A DNA stretch of 64,000 nucleotides from HK1 sp965202875 (GTDB lineage: Bacteria > Pseudomonadota > Gammaproteobacteria > HK1): assembly GCA_965202875.1 (NCBI GenBank), contig OZ241870.1, forward strand, positions 992,001 to 1,056,000. Reading direction: 5' to 3'. A model generated the notes under the pieces. That model saw nothing but the letters and a program-made list of their open reading frames with translations, had not been told where the DNA came from and did not search any database. Below are positions 27,361 through 36,497 of the stretch, piece by piece (within the stretch, counting starts at the first letter, position 1; every line of letters starts with the position of its first letter). The position numbers were made by a program, and so were the translations under genes.

Positions 27361-28773
27361 CTACGTCGCCTTCACGATCTCCTCGACCATCTTCTTCGCG
27401 TCGGAGAACAGCATCATGGTGTTGTCGCGGAAGAACAGCTCGTTCTCGATCCCCGCGTAGCCCGAGCCCATGCCGCGCTTGACGAAGAGCACCGTCTTCG
27501 CCCGCTCCACGTCGAGCACCGGCATGCCGTAGATGGGGCTCTGGGGGTTGGTCTTGGCGGCGGGGTTGGTCACGTCGTTCGCGCCGATGACGAAGGCCAC
27601 GTCGGCCTGCGCGAACTGGCTGTTGACGTCGTCGAGCTCGAAGACCTCGTCGTAGGGGACGTTGGCTTCGGCGAGCAGCACGTTCATGTGCCCGGGCATC
27701 CGGCCCGCCACCGGGTGGATGGCGTAGCTCACCTTCACCCCTTCCGACTTGAGCCCGTCGGCCATCTCGCGCAGCGCGTGCTGCGCCTGCGCCACCGCCA
27801 TGCCGTAGCCGGGCACGATGATCACCGAGCCCGCGTTCTTCATGATGAACGCGGCGTCCTCGGCGCTGCCCTGCTTGACCGGGCGCTCCTCGACCGCGCC
27901 GCCCGCCGCGAGGTCCGTCTCCCCGCCGAACCCGCCGAGGATCACGCTGATGAACGAGCGGTTCATCCCCTTGCACATGATGTAGGAGAGGATCGCGCCG
28001 GAGGACCCCACCAGCGCCCCGGTGATGATCAGCGCGGTGTTCTCCAGGGTGAACCCGATCCCCGCCGCCGCCCATCCCGAGTAGGAGTTGAGCATGGAGA
28101 CCACCACCGGCATGTCCGCGCCGCCGATGGGGATGATGATCAGCACCCCGATGGCGAAGGCCAGCAGGGTGAGGAGCCAGAACGCGGTGTACGACTCCGT
28201 GCGGCAGAACCACACCGCCAGCGCCACGATCAGGACCCCGAGGGCGGCGTTGAGGAGATGCTGTCCGGGAAACACCACCGGGCGGCCGGAGACGAGCCCT
28301 TGCAGCTTGGTGAACGCCACGATCGACCCGGTGAACGTGATTGCGCCGATGGCTGCACCGATGGACATCTCGACGAGGCTGGCGACGCGGATGGCGCCGG
28401 GCGTGCCGATGCCGTAGGCGTCCGGGGTGTACAGGGCGGCGGCGGCCACCAGGACCGCGGCGAGCCCGACCAGGCTGTGGAACGCCGCCACGAGCTGCGG
28501 CATCGCGGTCATCGGGATGCGGCGCGCGGTGATCGCGCCGATCCCCCCTCCGATGCCGACGCCGAGCACGATCAGGCCCCAGGTCAGGCCCTCGGCGACG
28601 TCCGCGAGCACCAGGGTGGTGGCGACCGCGATGGCCATCCCCGCCATGCCGAGCAGGTTGCCCCGCCGGGAGGTCTCCGGCGAGGAGAGCCCCCGCAGCG
28701 CGAGGATGAAGAGCGCGCCCGAGACGAGGTAGGCGAGTGCGGCGAGATTCGCCGCGGCGAGGTTCGCGGACAC
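27361..28773 (-). CDS. pntB: Proton-translocating NAD(P) transhydrogenase beta subunit
   Basis: Membrane plus NADP(H)-binding subunit (470 residues) that couples hydride transfer between NAD(H) and NADP(H) to proton movement. The N-terminal half has about eight or nine hydrophobic segments starting LAALAYLVSGALFILALRG. The C-terminal Rossmann domain contains IIVPGYGMAVAQAQHALREM, GRMPGHMNVLLAEANVPYDE and FVIGANDVTNPAAKT, characteristic of PntB. GTG 28773, preceded by tagggga, gives the expected length; a GTG at 28848 would add 25 unconvincing residues. It is the last gene of a three-gene operon. Confidence 0.94.
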   Translation of the reverse strand: MSANLAAANLAALAYLVSGALFILALRGLSSPETSRRGNLLGMAGMAIAVATTLVLADVAEGLTWGLIVLGVGIGGGIGAITARRIPMTAMPQLVAAFHSLVGLAAVLVAAAALYTPDAYGIGTPGAIRVASLVEMSIGAAIGAITFTGSIVAFTKLQGLVSGRPVVFPGQHLLNAALGVLIVALAVWFCRTESYTAFWLLTLLAFAIGVLIIIPIGGADMPVVVSMLNSYSGWAAAGIGFTLENTALIITGALVGSSGAILSYIMCKGMNRSFISVILGGFGGETDLAAGGAVEERPVKQGSAEDAAFIMKNAGSVIIVPGYGMAVAQAQHALREMADGLKSEGVKVSYAIHPVAGRMPGHMNVLLAEANVPYDEVFELDDVNSQFAQADVAFVIGANDVTNPAAKTNPQSPIYGMPVLDVERAKTVLFVKRGMGSGYAGIENELFFRDNTMMLFSDAKKMVEEIVKAT

Positions 28774-28870
28774 GGCGGACTCCCCTATCTTCCCGGCCCG
28801 GCGTCGCCGGAACCGGGGGTCCGTTCGGAGAATGCTTCGGTGGTGCACATGGGGCGCGGTCGCTGGGAGG

Positions 28871-29209
28871 CTACTTCTGCTTCTTCCTGTACATGGCGAG
28901 CATCCGCTGGGTGACGAGGAACCCGCCGAAGATGTTCACCGAGGCCAGGACCAGCGCGACGAAGCCGAGGGCCTTGGAGAGGCCGGCGGACCCGAGCGCC
29001 CCGGAAGCGCCGTCGGCCCCGCCCCCCTCGACCGCCACCGCGAGCAACGCTCCGACCACGATCACGGAGGAGATGGCGTTGGTCACCGACATCAGCGGCG
29101 TATGCAGGGCCGGGGTCACGCTCCACACCACGTAGTAGCCCACGAAGATCGCGAGCACGAAGATGGAGATACGGAAGACGAAGGGATCGATCTGGGCGGC
29201 TTCGGCCAT
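28871..29209 (-). CDS. pntAB: Transhydrogenase alpha subunit, membrane part (PntAB)
   Basis: This 112-residue protein is the detached C-terminal membrane domain of the alpha subunit. Three to four hydrophobic segments include FRISIFVLAIFVGYYVVWSV, PLMSVTNAISSVIVVGALL and LASVNIFGGFLVTQRMLAMY. TPALHTPLMSVTNAIS is the conserved family motif. The split alpha arrangement (separate PntAA and PntAB) is common outside enterics. It lies about 100 bp from each of the neighbouring pnt genes, on the same strand. Confidence 0.93.
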   Translation of the reverse strand: MAEAAQIDPFVFRISIFVLAIFVGYYVVWSVTPALHTPLMSVTNAISSVIVVGALLAVAVEGGGADGASGALGSAGLSKALGFVALVLASVNIFGGFLVTQRMLAMYRKKQK

Positions 29210-29319
29210 CGGGGTGTCCTCGGTGGGGGGCTATGGGTTCGGTGGGGGGCTACGGCTGGATCATGCGCGGGGAGCTCCGGGCGGAGACGCGAACGCTATG
29301 GACCACCGCCGGGAGCCTC

Positions 29320-30456
29320 TCAATCCGTGGGCCGGAACGACGGATGGACGACGCTCCCGCCCCTCGTGAGGCCGGTGCCGGTCACGAGCTCGTCGTTCCA
29401 GTCGAATTCGACGGCGCCGCTCTCGCGATCGACGAAGGGCGACACGAAGTTGTAGAGGTTGCGGGCGTAGAGCGCGGAGGCATCCACGGGCAGGCGGCCG
29501 GGCACGTTGACGTGGCCGACGATCCGCACCCCCCGGTGCTCGACGATCTCGCCGGCACGCGAGAGCGGGCAGTTGCCGCCCTGCTCCACCGCGAGATCCA
29601 CGACGATGCTGCCGGGCTTCATGCTCTCGACCATCTCGCCGGTGACGAGCACCGGCGCCGGCCGGCCCGGGATCAATGCGGTGGTGACGACGACGTCCTG
29701 CTTCGCCAGATGCTCCGCCACCAGCGCCGCCTGCCGGCGCCGGTAATCCTCGCTCATCTCGCGGGCATATCCGCCCGCGGTCTCCGCCGCCTGCGCCTCC
29801 TCGCTCTCGACCATGACGAACGATGCGCCCAGGCTCTCCACCTGCTCCTTCACCGCCGGGCGCACGTCGGTGGCGCTGACGATGGCCCCGAGGCGGCGTG
29901 CCGTGGCGATCGCCTGCAACCCGGCGACCCCGGCCCCGAGCACGAACACCCGCGCGGGCGGCACCGTACCGGCCGCGGTCATCATCATCGGCATGGCCCG
30001 CGCGAACTCCGCCGCGGCGTCGATCACCGCCTTGTACCCGGCGAGGTTGGACTGCGAGGAGAGGACGTCCATCGACTGCGCGCGGCTGATCCTCGGCACC
30101 AGCTCCATCGCGAAGGCGTCGATCCCGGCCGCGGCGTATGCCTCCACCGCCTCCCGGCCGCCGTAGGGCGAGAGCATCCCGACCAGCGCCGCGCCCCGCC
30201 GCATCGCCGAGAGCTCGCCGGGGTCGGGAGCACGGACCTTGAGCACCAGATCGGCATCGCCGAGGAGCGGCGCCCCGCCGTCGGCGAGCCGGGCGCCCGC
30301 CTCCTCGTACGCGGCGTCCGCGAACCCCGCGCCCTCGCCCGCGCCCCGCTCGACCGCGACCTCCAGCTCGAGGGCGCGGAACTTCTTCGCGGTTTCGGGC
30401 GAGACCGCGACCCGGGTCTCCTGGGGATGCGATTCCTTCGGGACGGCCAGCTTCAT
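29320..30456 (-). CDS. pntAA: Transhydrogenase alpha subunit, NAD-binding part (PntAA)
   Basis: Soluble NAD(H)-binding subunit of the transhydrogenase (378 residues), related to alanine dehydrogenase. MKLAVPKESHPQETRVAVSP is the family N-terminus, PRISRAQSMDVLSSQSNLAG is the conserved RQD-loop region, and VFVLGAGVAGLQAIATARRL is the Rossmann motif. ATG 30456 is chosen because the family start coincides with it; an upstream GTG at 30498 would add 14 Arg-rich residues. It is the first gene of the pntAA-pntAB-pntB operon. Confidence 0.94.
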   Translation of the reverse strand: MKLAVPKESHPQETRVAVSPETAKKFRALELEVAVERGAGEGAGFADAAYEEAGARLADGGAPLLGDADLVLKVRAPDPGELSAMRRGAALVGMLSPYGGREAVEAYAAAGIDAFAMELVPRISRAQSMDVLSSQSNLAGYKAVIDAAAEFARAMPMMMTAAGTVPPARVFVLGAGVAGLQAIATARRLGAIVSATDVRPAVKEQVESLGASFVMVESEEAQAAETAGGYAREMSEDYRRRQAALVAEHLAKQDVVVTTALIPGRPAPVLVTGEMVESMKPGSIVVDLAVEQGGNCPLSRAGEIVEHRGVRIVGHVNVPGRLPVDASALYARNLYNFVSPFVDRESGAVEFDWNDELVTGTGLTRGGSVVHPSFRPTD

Positions 30457-30971
30457 GCGCTCGTTCCCCGTTCGGCAGGCGCCCGGCCGGCGGCGCATAC
30501 CGGCCCGTGCATCGTGTGGCCCGGGATCTTCTCACAGATCGCGCCGTTTCCGGCTCCTCCCGGAGGGGCCGACGCCGTCATCCTTGTCAGTCTTCGTCCC
30601 AATCAACCCGCATCCGCTGGCCCTTGCCCTTCCACCTGCGACACGCCTCGTCCAGCACCTTCTCCACCTCGGAAGTCTCTGCCCCATAAAAATCAAGACA
30701 CCCATCGACTTCCGCAACGTCCGCACGACCACCGATCCGGCCGGCGCCCGCCGCTTCGCGGAGATGGACGCCGCCGACAAGACCGCAATCACGCTCCGGC
30801 ACGCGATCCCCGTGGCCTTCTCGCAAGCCCACTTTCAGCGCCACCCGCACGGCGCCGCCCGCGGGTTCGCCGTCACGACGTCGCCCGGAGATTGGGGCAG
30901 GCTGAACCCGCCCGCCACCCCGACCAGCCTCCGGGTTCGACGAGAACCCCCGGCCAACGGAGACCGCCGCC
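30457..30971. other. Left margin of the accessory island
   Basis: About 515 bp without a confident gene. On the minus strand a frame ending at 30587 closes with DFYGAETSEVEKVLDEACRR and MRVDWDED, which looks protein-like. I cannot recognise it, and its upstream part does not look coding, so it may be the 3' remnant of a lost gene. The stretch 30925-30960 (cagcctccgggttcgacgag) already resembles the dispersed repeat seen through 31-50 kb, so the island probably begins in this interval. Confidence 0.4.
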
Positions 30972-31888
30972 ATGAACGACCTCGCCCTCACCGGCGCGGG
31001 TTCGCCGGCCCGCATCGAGCGCCTGACCGCCGCCCTCGCCCCCGCGACGAGAGAGAGCTACCGGAACGGTTGGCGCAAATGGGAAGCCTTCGCCCGCACA
31101 ATCGACGCCGCCACGCTTCCGGCCGATCCGGAAGCACTCGCCGCCTTCGTCGAGCACCTCGCCGACGCCGGCGCCAGGCCATCGACCCTCCGCGCGGCCC
31201 TCGCCGCCGTCAAGCGCCGCCCACAGGCTCGCCGGCGCCCCGACGAACCCCACGGCAGCCGCCGACGTGCGCGCCGCCGTCAAGCGCGCCGTGCGCGACC
31301 ACCGGGACGCCGGCGGGACCGTCCGGCAGTCCGCCGGGATCACCGCCGCCGCCGTCGCGCGCATCGAAGCCACCGCGTGCCGGCCCCGCCCCCGTGGCCG
31401 CGGTATGGAATCGCCGGCCGTCGCGAAGAAGCGCGCCGACCTCGAGATCGCCCTCATCCGCACGATGCGCGACACCCTCGCGCGAGTCAGTGAAGCCGCC
31501 GCGTTCACGTGGCAGCAGATCGAGCGCCGCCCGGACGGATCGGCCACGATCACGTTCCGGCGCCCGAAGACGGATGCCGACACCACGGCATACCTCGCCC
31601 CGGCCACCGTCGCCGCACTCGACAAGACCCGCCACGGTGCCGCAGACACCGCGACGTTGTTCAACGCGAGCGCAAGCCGCATCAAGGCCCGCATCAAGGC
31701 CGCCGCGAAGGCCGTCGGCTTGGAAGGTGTCTCAAGCCACGCTCGCCCGGTCGAAGGGTATCGAGATGCCCGCCATCATGCAGGCCGGAGGCTGGCGATC
31801 GGAGACGACCGTAGCCAGGTACACCGCCCGCGAGACCGCCGCCCGCGGCGCCGTGGCCCGGTTCTACGAGCAGGAAGGCGCCTTGTAG
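30972..31888 (+). pseudogene. Tyrosine recombinase, copy 1, frameshifted and missing the HxxR box
   Basis: ATG 30972 opens MNDLALTGAGSPARIERLTA and runs through the SAM-like core-binding domain (NGWRKWEAFARTIDA). One extra A near 31213 moves the frame. The catalytic domain continues with TMRDTLARVSEAAAFTWQQI (box I Arg) and RRPDGSATITFRRPKTDADT. After GLEGVSSH a deletion of about 26 bp, compared with copy 2 at 42786-43625, removes the HxxR motif and moves the frame again. The end, QAGGWRSETTVARYTARETA, with the nucleophile Tyr, is intact to 31888. Two frame changes and loss of box II make it non-functional. Confidence 0.85.
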
Positions 31889-31994
31889 TGACCACCGCTC
31901 GGCGCGCTACGGGGCAGGTACCGACCCCGCGAAGCCATCGCCCACCCGTCCGGGTACACTCCGCACCGGGACCGCCGCCCACGGAGAACGCGCC
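31886..31994. repeat. Dispersed island repeat, full copy, carrying a putative promoter
   Basis: This copy runs from ccaccgctcggcgcgctacg through ggcaggtaccgaccccgcg to cacggaga just before a small gene. The left part recurs after recombinase copy 2 (43628-43661), and the right part recurs at 46228-46307. The shared gtccgggtacact may contain a -10-like tacact. Both complete right halves end at a ribosome binding site and a start codon, so the repeat may act as a leader for small genes. Confidence 0.65.
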
Positions 31995-32264
31995 ATGACT
32001 TGGGCTCAGATCGCAACGCTCATCGTGTCCATCGCCGCCACCGTGGCCGCAGGAACCGGGGTCATCGTCTTGAGCGTCAACGGCATTCACTCCCAGGTTG
32101 CGGCTCTACAGGCGCAAGCCGCCGCCGACCGTGCCGAAGCCGCCGCCGACCGCCGCGCCTGGCAGGCGTCGATGGATGCGTTCCAGACCGAAATGCGGCG
32201 CCTCGCGGAACGACAAGCGCACGTCGAGGGCGCATTGAGCACCGCAGCAGCAGGCCAGCCTTGA
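31995..32264 (+). CDS. Small membrane-anchored coiled-coil protein
   Basis: An 89-residue protein with an N-terminal hydrophobic anchor (IATLIVSIAATVAAGTGVIV, residues 6-25) followed by an Ala/Arg/Glu-rich helix (QVAALQAQAAADRAEAAADR) predicted to form a coiled coil. No family is recognised with certainty. ATG 31995 follows cacggagaacgcgcc, the same leader that precedes two DUF1640-like genes at 46313 and 46775, so it may belong to one family of island cargo. It resembles small phage-associated membrane proteins, but that is only a guess. Confidence 0.65.
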   Translation: MTWAQIATLIVSIAATVAAGTGVIVLSVNGIHSQVAALQAQAAADRAEAAADRRAWQASMDAFQTEMRRLAERQAHVEGALSTAAAGQP

Positions 32265-32438
32265 GCGCCGCCGCACGTGCGCGCTACGGGGCAGATACCG
32301 CGCCCGCGACGCCTCCTGTACACCGCCCTACGCGCCGGACGCGCCCGCCTATTCGCACGGCCCGAACCCTGATCGGCGCCCCACGGGCCACCAGGACGCC
32401 GCACGAACCGGAAACGGTTTCCGGGTTCGACCAGCCCA
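32265..32438. repeat. Dispersed island repeat, second type plus composite
   Basis: The segment contains gcgcgctacggggcagatac, ctgtacaccgccctacg, cgatcggcgccccacgg and acggtttccgggttcgacca in that order. The same succession of words, with small changes, recurs at 36250-36440 and 41512-41690. No gene is visible in it. Confidence 0.65.
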
Positions 32439-32746
32439 TCAATGGTTTTCCTGTACCCAGGACCGCGCGCCAGCCTCAATGACAGTGACGATGGCCGTCA
32501 CTCCGGCACAAATCCCACCCGTGATCGGCGCGATCAGAAGGCCGACCCCAGTTGCCGCACTTTTCGCAAAGCAAGCCGCGCCGGCTGCGACTATCCTGGT
32601 GAGAGCCCCCGGCGCAGGATCGGGATCGGGCGCAGGCGCCTGCACGGGCGCCGCCGCTTCCGGCTTCGCCTGCATCATCCCCCGCCACCACCACCGCCGC
32701 AGCCGACCAGCGCCGCCGCCAAGACCACAGACAGCATCCGTTTCAT
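32439..32746 (-). pseudogene. Small lipoprotein gene split at a glycine/G-run frameshift
   Basis: From ATG 32746, preceded by gagggagcg, the frame encodes MKRMLSVVLAAALVGCGGGG: a lipoprotein signal with lipobox LVGC and then Gly codons that stop at 32675. One base further on, another frame (32678-32439) continues MMQAKPEAAAPVQAPAPDPD and then a hydrophobic domain, LLIAPITGGICAGVTAIVTV. The two halves join in frame if the gggg run is one base longer. The sister lipoprotein at 34532 has the same LVAC-Gly-run-Pro design in one frame. I read this as a lipoprotein switched off, or broken, by slippage in the G-run. Confidence 0.6.
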
Positions 32747-33115
32747 CGCTCCCTCTCCCTCGGTTGCCGGAATCTCACTCTCGCGCGAACGCATCCCGCT
32801 CGGCAACCCGCGACGGAGAATCGGCGCCGATCGGCAACGGGATCGGACTCCGCACGCGGCCCCGGGCCGCAGCAGGCAGGGTTCGACTCGGGAAGGCAGG
32901 CCGCCGCGGCTTCGCACCACCGTGAACCGGCCCGCGTCCGCGCCGCAACCCGGCGCGGAAGGCGACGCGCCGGCACCGCGCGATCGGCACCGGCAACGTC
33001 GCCGAAGATGCGGCCGGGATGGCTACGCGCTTCGCGCGAAAAGCGTTCGGCAGGATTACCAGACACCGCGCTTGACAACGCGGCGCCGATGGCTTAGATG
33101 GCTTGAGCCTCCGAC
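32747..33115. other. Divergent intergenic region between two surface-protein genes
   Basis: About 370 bp between the minus-strand lipoprotein and the plus-strand autotransporter-like gene. It contains one island-repeat word, gttcgactcgggaaggc at 32881-32897, followed by the gcttcgcaccacc word. The same pair recurs at 35828-35864. Promoters for both genes are expected here; I cannot place them confidently. No gene seen. Confidence 0.5.
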
Positions 33116-34470
33116 ATGGCGCTCCGAGGCTCCCCCGTGAAAAACACGCTCCCGTTCGCTCTCGCCGCAGCACTCGCCGCCGTTCCCGCGTCCGCCGTCC
33201 CCCCCCCCCCCCCCCCCCGTCCGACACCGAGACCTTCGCGCAATGGGCTTTCGACCATTCGGGCGGATGCCTGAACACGCTCACGGGTCATTCGGCGGAC
33301 TGGGAAGGTGGCTCGCGTTGTCTCGGAGATCAGATCGGCGCCCTGTTGGTCGATGAAGCGGCCCGATACCTGTCTACGCACGGCAGGAGAGCGTTCGGCG
33401 AGAACTTCCGGCTTGTCCACCGGATAGCCTGGTCCCCGCTCGGGCAAGGATTGGCCGGGGAACTGGATGCGGTCATCCCGCTCGGGTTCCGCGGCGCCGC
33501 CCCGCGCGCCAGGACGGATGCGCCCTTGGGAAGCGCCCTGTTCGTTCAGCATGGCGTAACCCGATGGACCGACACGCACGGGTTCCGGCGCCATGACATG
33601 CGGCTCGGGACCGCATTCCGGTTCGCGCTCCCGCGCTTCGCCGGCGCCGACGTGGTTGGCGCGACGGCACTCGTGCAAGAGAACGTCGAACGTGGCCATC
33701 GGCGCCTTGTGTTCGGCACCGACTACGCCGGCCGATGGGGACGTGCCGCGTTGCAGCACTACGTTCCGACGACGGAGTTTCGGCCCGGACGCCCGGGGTA
33801 CGAGGAGCGCGCCGCCGGCGGGACCGAGCTCAGCATCCGCTTCGACCTGACGACGACGCTGGCGCTCGATACCGCGATGGGACGATGGGAACGCGACGAC
33901 GCCGGGCGGTACGCCCTCGACGGGCGCCTCGGACTTGGCTGGACGCCGCATCCGTATCTGCGGCTGAACGCCGGGACAGGGTTCGGCGCCGGCGCCGACG
34001 GCGGCGCCTTCCGGCTTTCGCTCAACGTCCCGTTCGGCGGCCCGCGCCAACGTCCGCGATGGGAAGGCTTCGGGACCCTCGCCCTCGCCGGCGGCGCCAC
34101 GACGCGCGACCTGTGGCGCCCGGTGGAGAACGTAGGGCGCATCCGCACCATCGAACGGGTAGCCCGGACCGGCACCCACATGGCAGGAGTGACCGTGCGT
34201 TTTCTGCAACCGTCCGCGCTGACCGGCGGGACCGTCACCGTGGAGCTCGCCTTGTCCGCCCCGGCGCCCGCGCCCGTGCGCCTGACCGTGCGCCTGGCGC
34301 CCGGCTCCGGGGACAACCCCGCCGTGGCCGGCACGGACTTCGCCGACGAGCCTGCAGCCGTCACCATCCCTTCGGGCGCCACGACCGGACGGGCAACGTT
34401 CCGGTTGCTCGACAACCCCGCGCTCGACACCGGACGAACCTTGTCCGTCACCGTCACCCGCGCTTCCTGA
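33116..34470 (+). CDS. Inverse-autotransporter-like outer-membrane protein, phase-variable (off)
   Basis: From ATG 33116 (or GTG 33137) the first frame encodes a signal peptide, NTLPFALAAALAAVPASA, then Pro codons made by a run of 20 C (33199-33218). The mature protein is in the next frame: DTETFAQWAFDHSGGCLN, LGDQIGALLVDEAARYL, then beta-strand-rich repeats (HGVTRWTDTHGFRRHDMRLG, WERDDAGRYALDGRLGLGW) like the barrel of inverse autotransporters. It ends in a Calx-beta/Ig-like domain (GTDFADEPAAVTIPSGATTG). With 20 C the signal frame terminates at 33270 or so; a tract of 21 or 18 C would join signal and barrel. The lipoprotein gene follows at 61 bp. The barrel family assignment is tentative; the slippage architecture is directly visible. 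Confidence 0.75.
33199..33218 (+). repeat. Homopolymer of 20 C inside the surface-protein gene
   Basis: Twenty consecutive C separate the signal-peptide codons from the barrel codons. No other homopolymer in the window approaches this length. Tracts like this mutate by slipped-strand mispairing and act as on/off switches in surface genes of many pathogens and commensals. Tract length should vary between cells and between sequencing reads. Confidence 0.9.
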
Positions 34471-34531
34471 CCCCGACGAAGACGCCCCGGACGCCCGCCC
34501 CGCCGGCCCTGCCGGGAGAGGAGAGAGAACC

Positions 34532-35752
34532 ATGACGATGCGGCTTGCTCGATGCGCCCTGGTCAGCTTCGCACTGGCCGGACTGGTGGCTTGCGGCGGC
34601 GGCGGCGGGGACAAGGAGACGCCCACACCGGCGCCCGAGCCGATGTCGGAACCGATGTCCGAGCCGACACCGACCCCGGAACCGGCACCCGGGCAGATGC
34701 CGGAAATGCGAATCATGCCGAAACCCGACGAGCCGGGCACGATTGATTCTGCCGTCGCCATCACTGGCGACGACCCTGTTTCGGGGAACTTGAGCAGCCC
34801 GACCGACGTAGACATGTTCCGGCTTGCGCTTGACGAACCGAGCACAGTGACGTTCTGGACGACCGGGGAAGCGGAGACCGTTGTCACCCTGGTCGATGGC
34901 GATGGAAACAACCTGTCGGCGGCGGGCGCCGGCACGACAAACCTGACGACCGGAACCGGCGCCACGTTTGCGGCCGTCGCCGTCCCGGCAGACTCTGCCG
35001 GACGGGTAAGCGTGACGACAGCCCTGGATGATGTTTACGCCCGGGTGACCGGACAGGCAGACGGACAGGCGGGCGATTACGACCTGCATCACGAAGAAAC
35101 CGCGAACCTTGCCCCGCGGCTCATCAAGAGTTTCTCCGCCATCACCGTGAAGGCCGGCGGCGCCGCCGCCACCGTGGACCTGTCCGAATTCTTCTCCGAC
35201 CCCGAAGGCGGCGCCCTCACGTTCAGCACCAAGCTCCCGGCCGGTTCAATCGGCCCCGTCAGCCTCGGGGTTTCCGTATCGGGAACGATACTGAACGTCC
35301 TCAGCCCGTCCGGGCTGACCCCCGGCCCGGTATCCGTCACCGTGACCGCAACCGACCCCTTCGGCCTCATCACTGCGGAAGTCTTGAGCGTGACGGTTCA
35401 GCCGGCTGACAACCCCAACCCCGAAGGAGCCTCGGGACCGAATGATCTGAATGGATGCGTCAACCCTACTTTTCGACGGACCGGAGATGGTTTTGGCGAA
35501 GGCTGCCCATATAGTCATCATGCTGACATGACCAACGGATGCTCTATAACAATATTCGTACGCTATGCATGGGGGGAAGGACCAGCAGGTTTAGCGCTGT
35601 CTATTCGTCCGGGACAAACCGATACAGCCTCTGATTTCTGCGAGCGAACTCGCAGACAGTTTCGGTTTTGTGTCCATCCCGATAACCCCTCCGATCTTCC
35701 GTCAGCAGCATACCGATGCACTCGCGATAACGCTCCGTGGCAAACTAGGTAA
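34532..35752 (+). CDS. Large surface lipoprotein with Gly-run and Pro-rich stalk
   Basis: A 406-residue lipoprotein. MTMRLARCALVSFALAGLVA ends in the lipobox LVAC, followed by five Gly and a Pro/Glu repeat stalk (PAPEPMSEPMSEPTPTPEP). Residues 75-180 form a beta-rich module (PTDVDMFRLALDEPSTVTFW). Residues 195-290 resemble a cadherin/Ig-like domain (KSFSAITVKAGGAAATVDLS, DPEGGALTFS). The C-terminus has six or more Cys (NGCVNPTF, GEGCPYSH, NGCSITIF) and is markedly lower in GC than the rest, suggesting a different origin. It follows the phase-variable barrel gene on the same strand and probably shares its transcript. ATG 34532 is preceded by gagaggagagagaacc. Confidence 0.78.
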   Translation: MTMRLARCALVSFALAGLVACGGGGGDKETPTPAPEPMSEPMSEPTPTPEPAPGQMPEMRIMPKPDEPGTIDSAVAITGDDPVSGNLSSPTDVDMFRLALDEPSTVTFWTTGEAETVVTLVDGDGNNLSAAGAGTTNLTTGTGATFAAVAVPADSAGRVSVTTALDDVYARVTGQADGQAGDYDLHHEETANLAPRLIKSFSAITVKAGGAAATVDLSEFFSDPEGGALTFSTKLPAGSIGPVSLGVSVSGTILNVLSPSGLTPGPVSVTVTATDPFGLITAEVLSVTVQPADNPNPEGASGPNDLNGCVNPTFRRTGDGFGEGCPYSHHADMTNGCSITIFVRYAWGEGPAGLALSIRPGQTDTASDFCERTRRQFRFCVHPDNPSDLPSAAYRCTRDNAPWQTR

Positions 35753-36497
35753 TTGAGACATTCCGATCCGGCACCATGCTCGGAGTCACCCGGCCACGTC
35801 GCCGGCGGGAAGGGTAGACACCACAGGGTTCGACTCGGGAAGGCTGACCGCGCGGCTTCGCACCACAACCGGCATTGCGCTCGCCGGCCCTACCGCCGCG
35901 TAGCCGCCTGTACGCCGCCCTACGGGACGGACCGCCCCGGACGGTCACCACCGCCCGGGCTCCGAACGGCGCCCTACGGCCCGCACAGGCACGAGCGGAC
36001 GGGGTTCGACTCGGGGACCCGGGACGGCTGGCGATACCACGGCAGGCAAGGCCCCGCGAGTGCGCTATCGCACCGCTTTCGACCTCGAGAGACCTACCGC
36101 CGAGATACGCCGGCCGATGGCGACGTCCGCCCCTGCCGACGAAGGCCCGAGCGGTATCGTCGCGGGAACCTCCGGCGCCACCAGGCACGGACTCACCCGG
36201 CCACGTCGCCGGCGGGACGGGTAGGCGGGACAGGGTTCGACTCGGGAAGGCCGCCGCTCGGCGCGCTACAGGGCAGATACCGCGCCCGCGTAGCCGCCTG
36301 TACGCCGCCCTACGGGACGGACCGCGTTCGACCGGCCATCCCACGGCCCGGACCCCGAACGCCGCCCCACGGGACACCAGGACGCCCACGAACCGGAGAC
36401 GGCTCCCGGGTTCGACCAGCCTCCGCAATCTCGACGATACCGGCCCAACCACGAACCGGACCCCGCCCACGGGACGGGGTTACACGGCATCGAACCG
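35753..36497. repeat. Cluster of dispersed island repeats
   Basis: This 745-bp stretch has no gene I can support and is built from words found elsewhere in the island. These include gttcgactcgggaaggc (35828, 36236), cacccggccacgtcgccggc (35788, 36194), tagccgcctgtacgccgccc (35900, 36290) and acgggacggaccgc (35932, 36312). Another is ccgggttcgaccagcctccg with aatctcgacgataccggccc (36408-36448). Units are arranged in the same order in each cluster, as if whole intergenic cassettes had been copied. Confidence 0.75.

Noticed and set aside
25778..28213. An 811-codon minus-strand frame containing the aminotransferase
   Set aside because: The first 400 codons are out-of-frame with pntB and spacer sequence; the aminotransferase starts at 26983.
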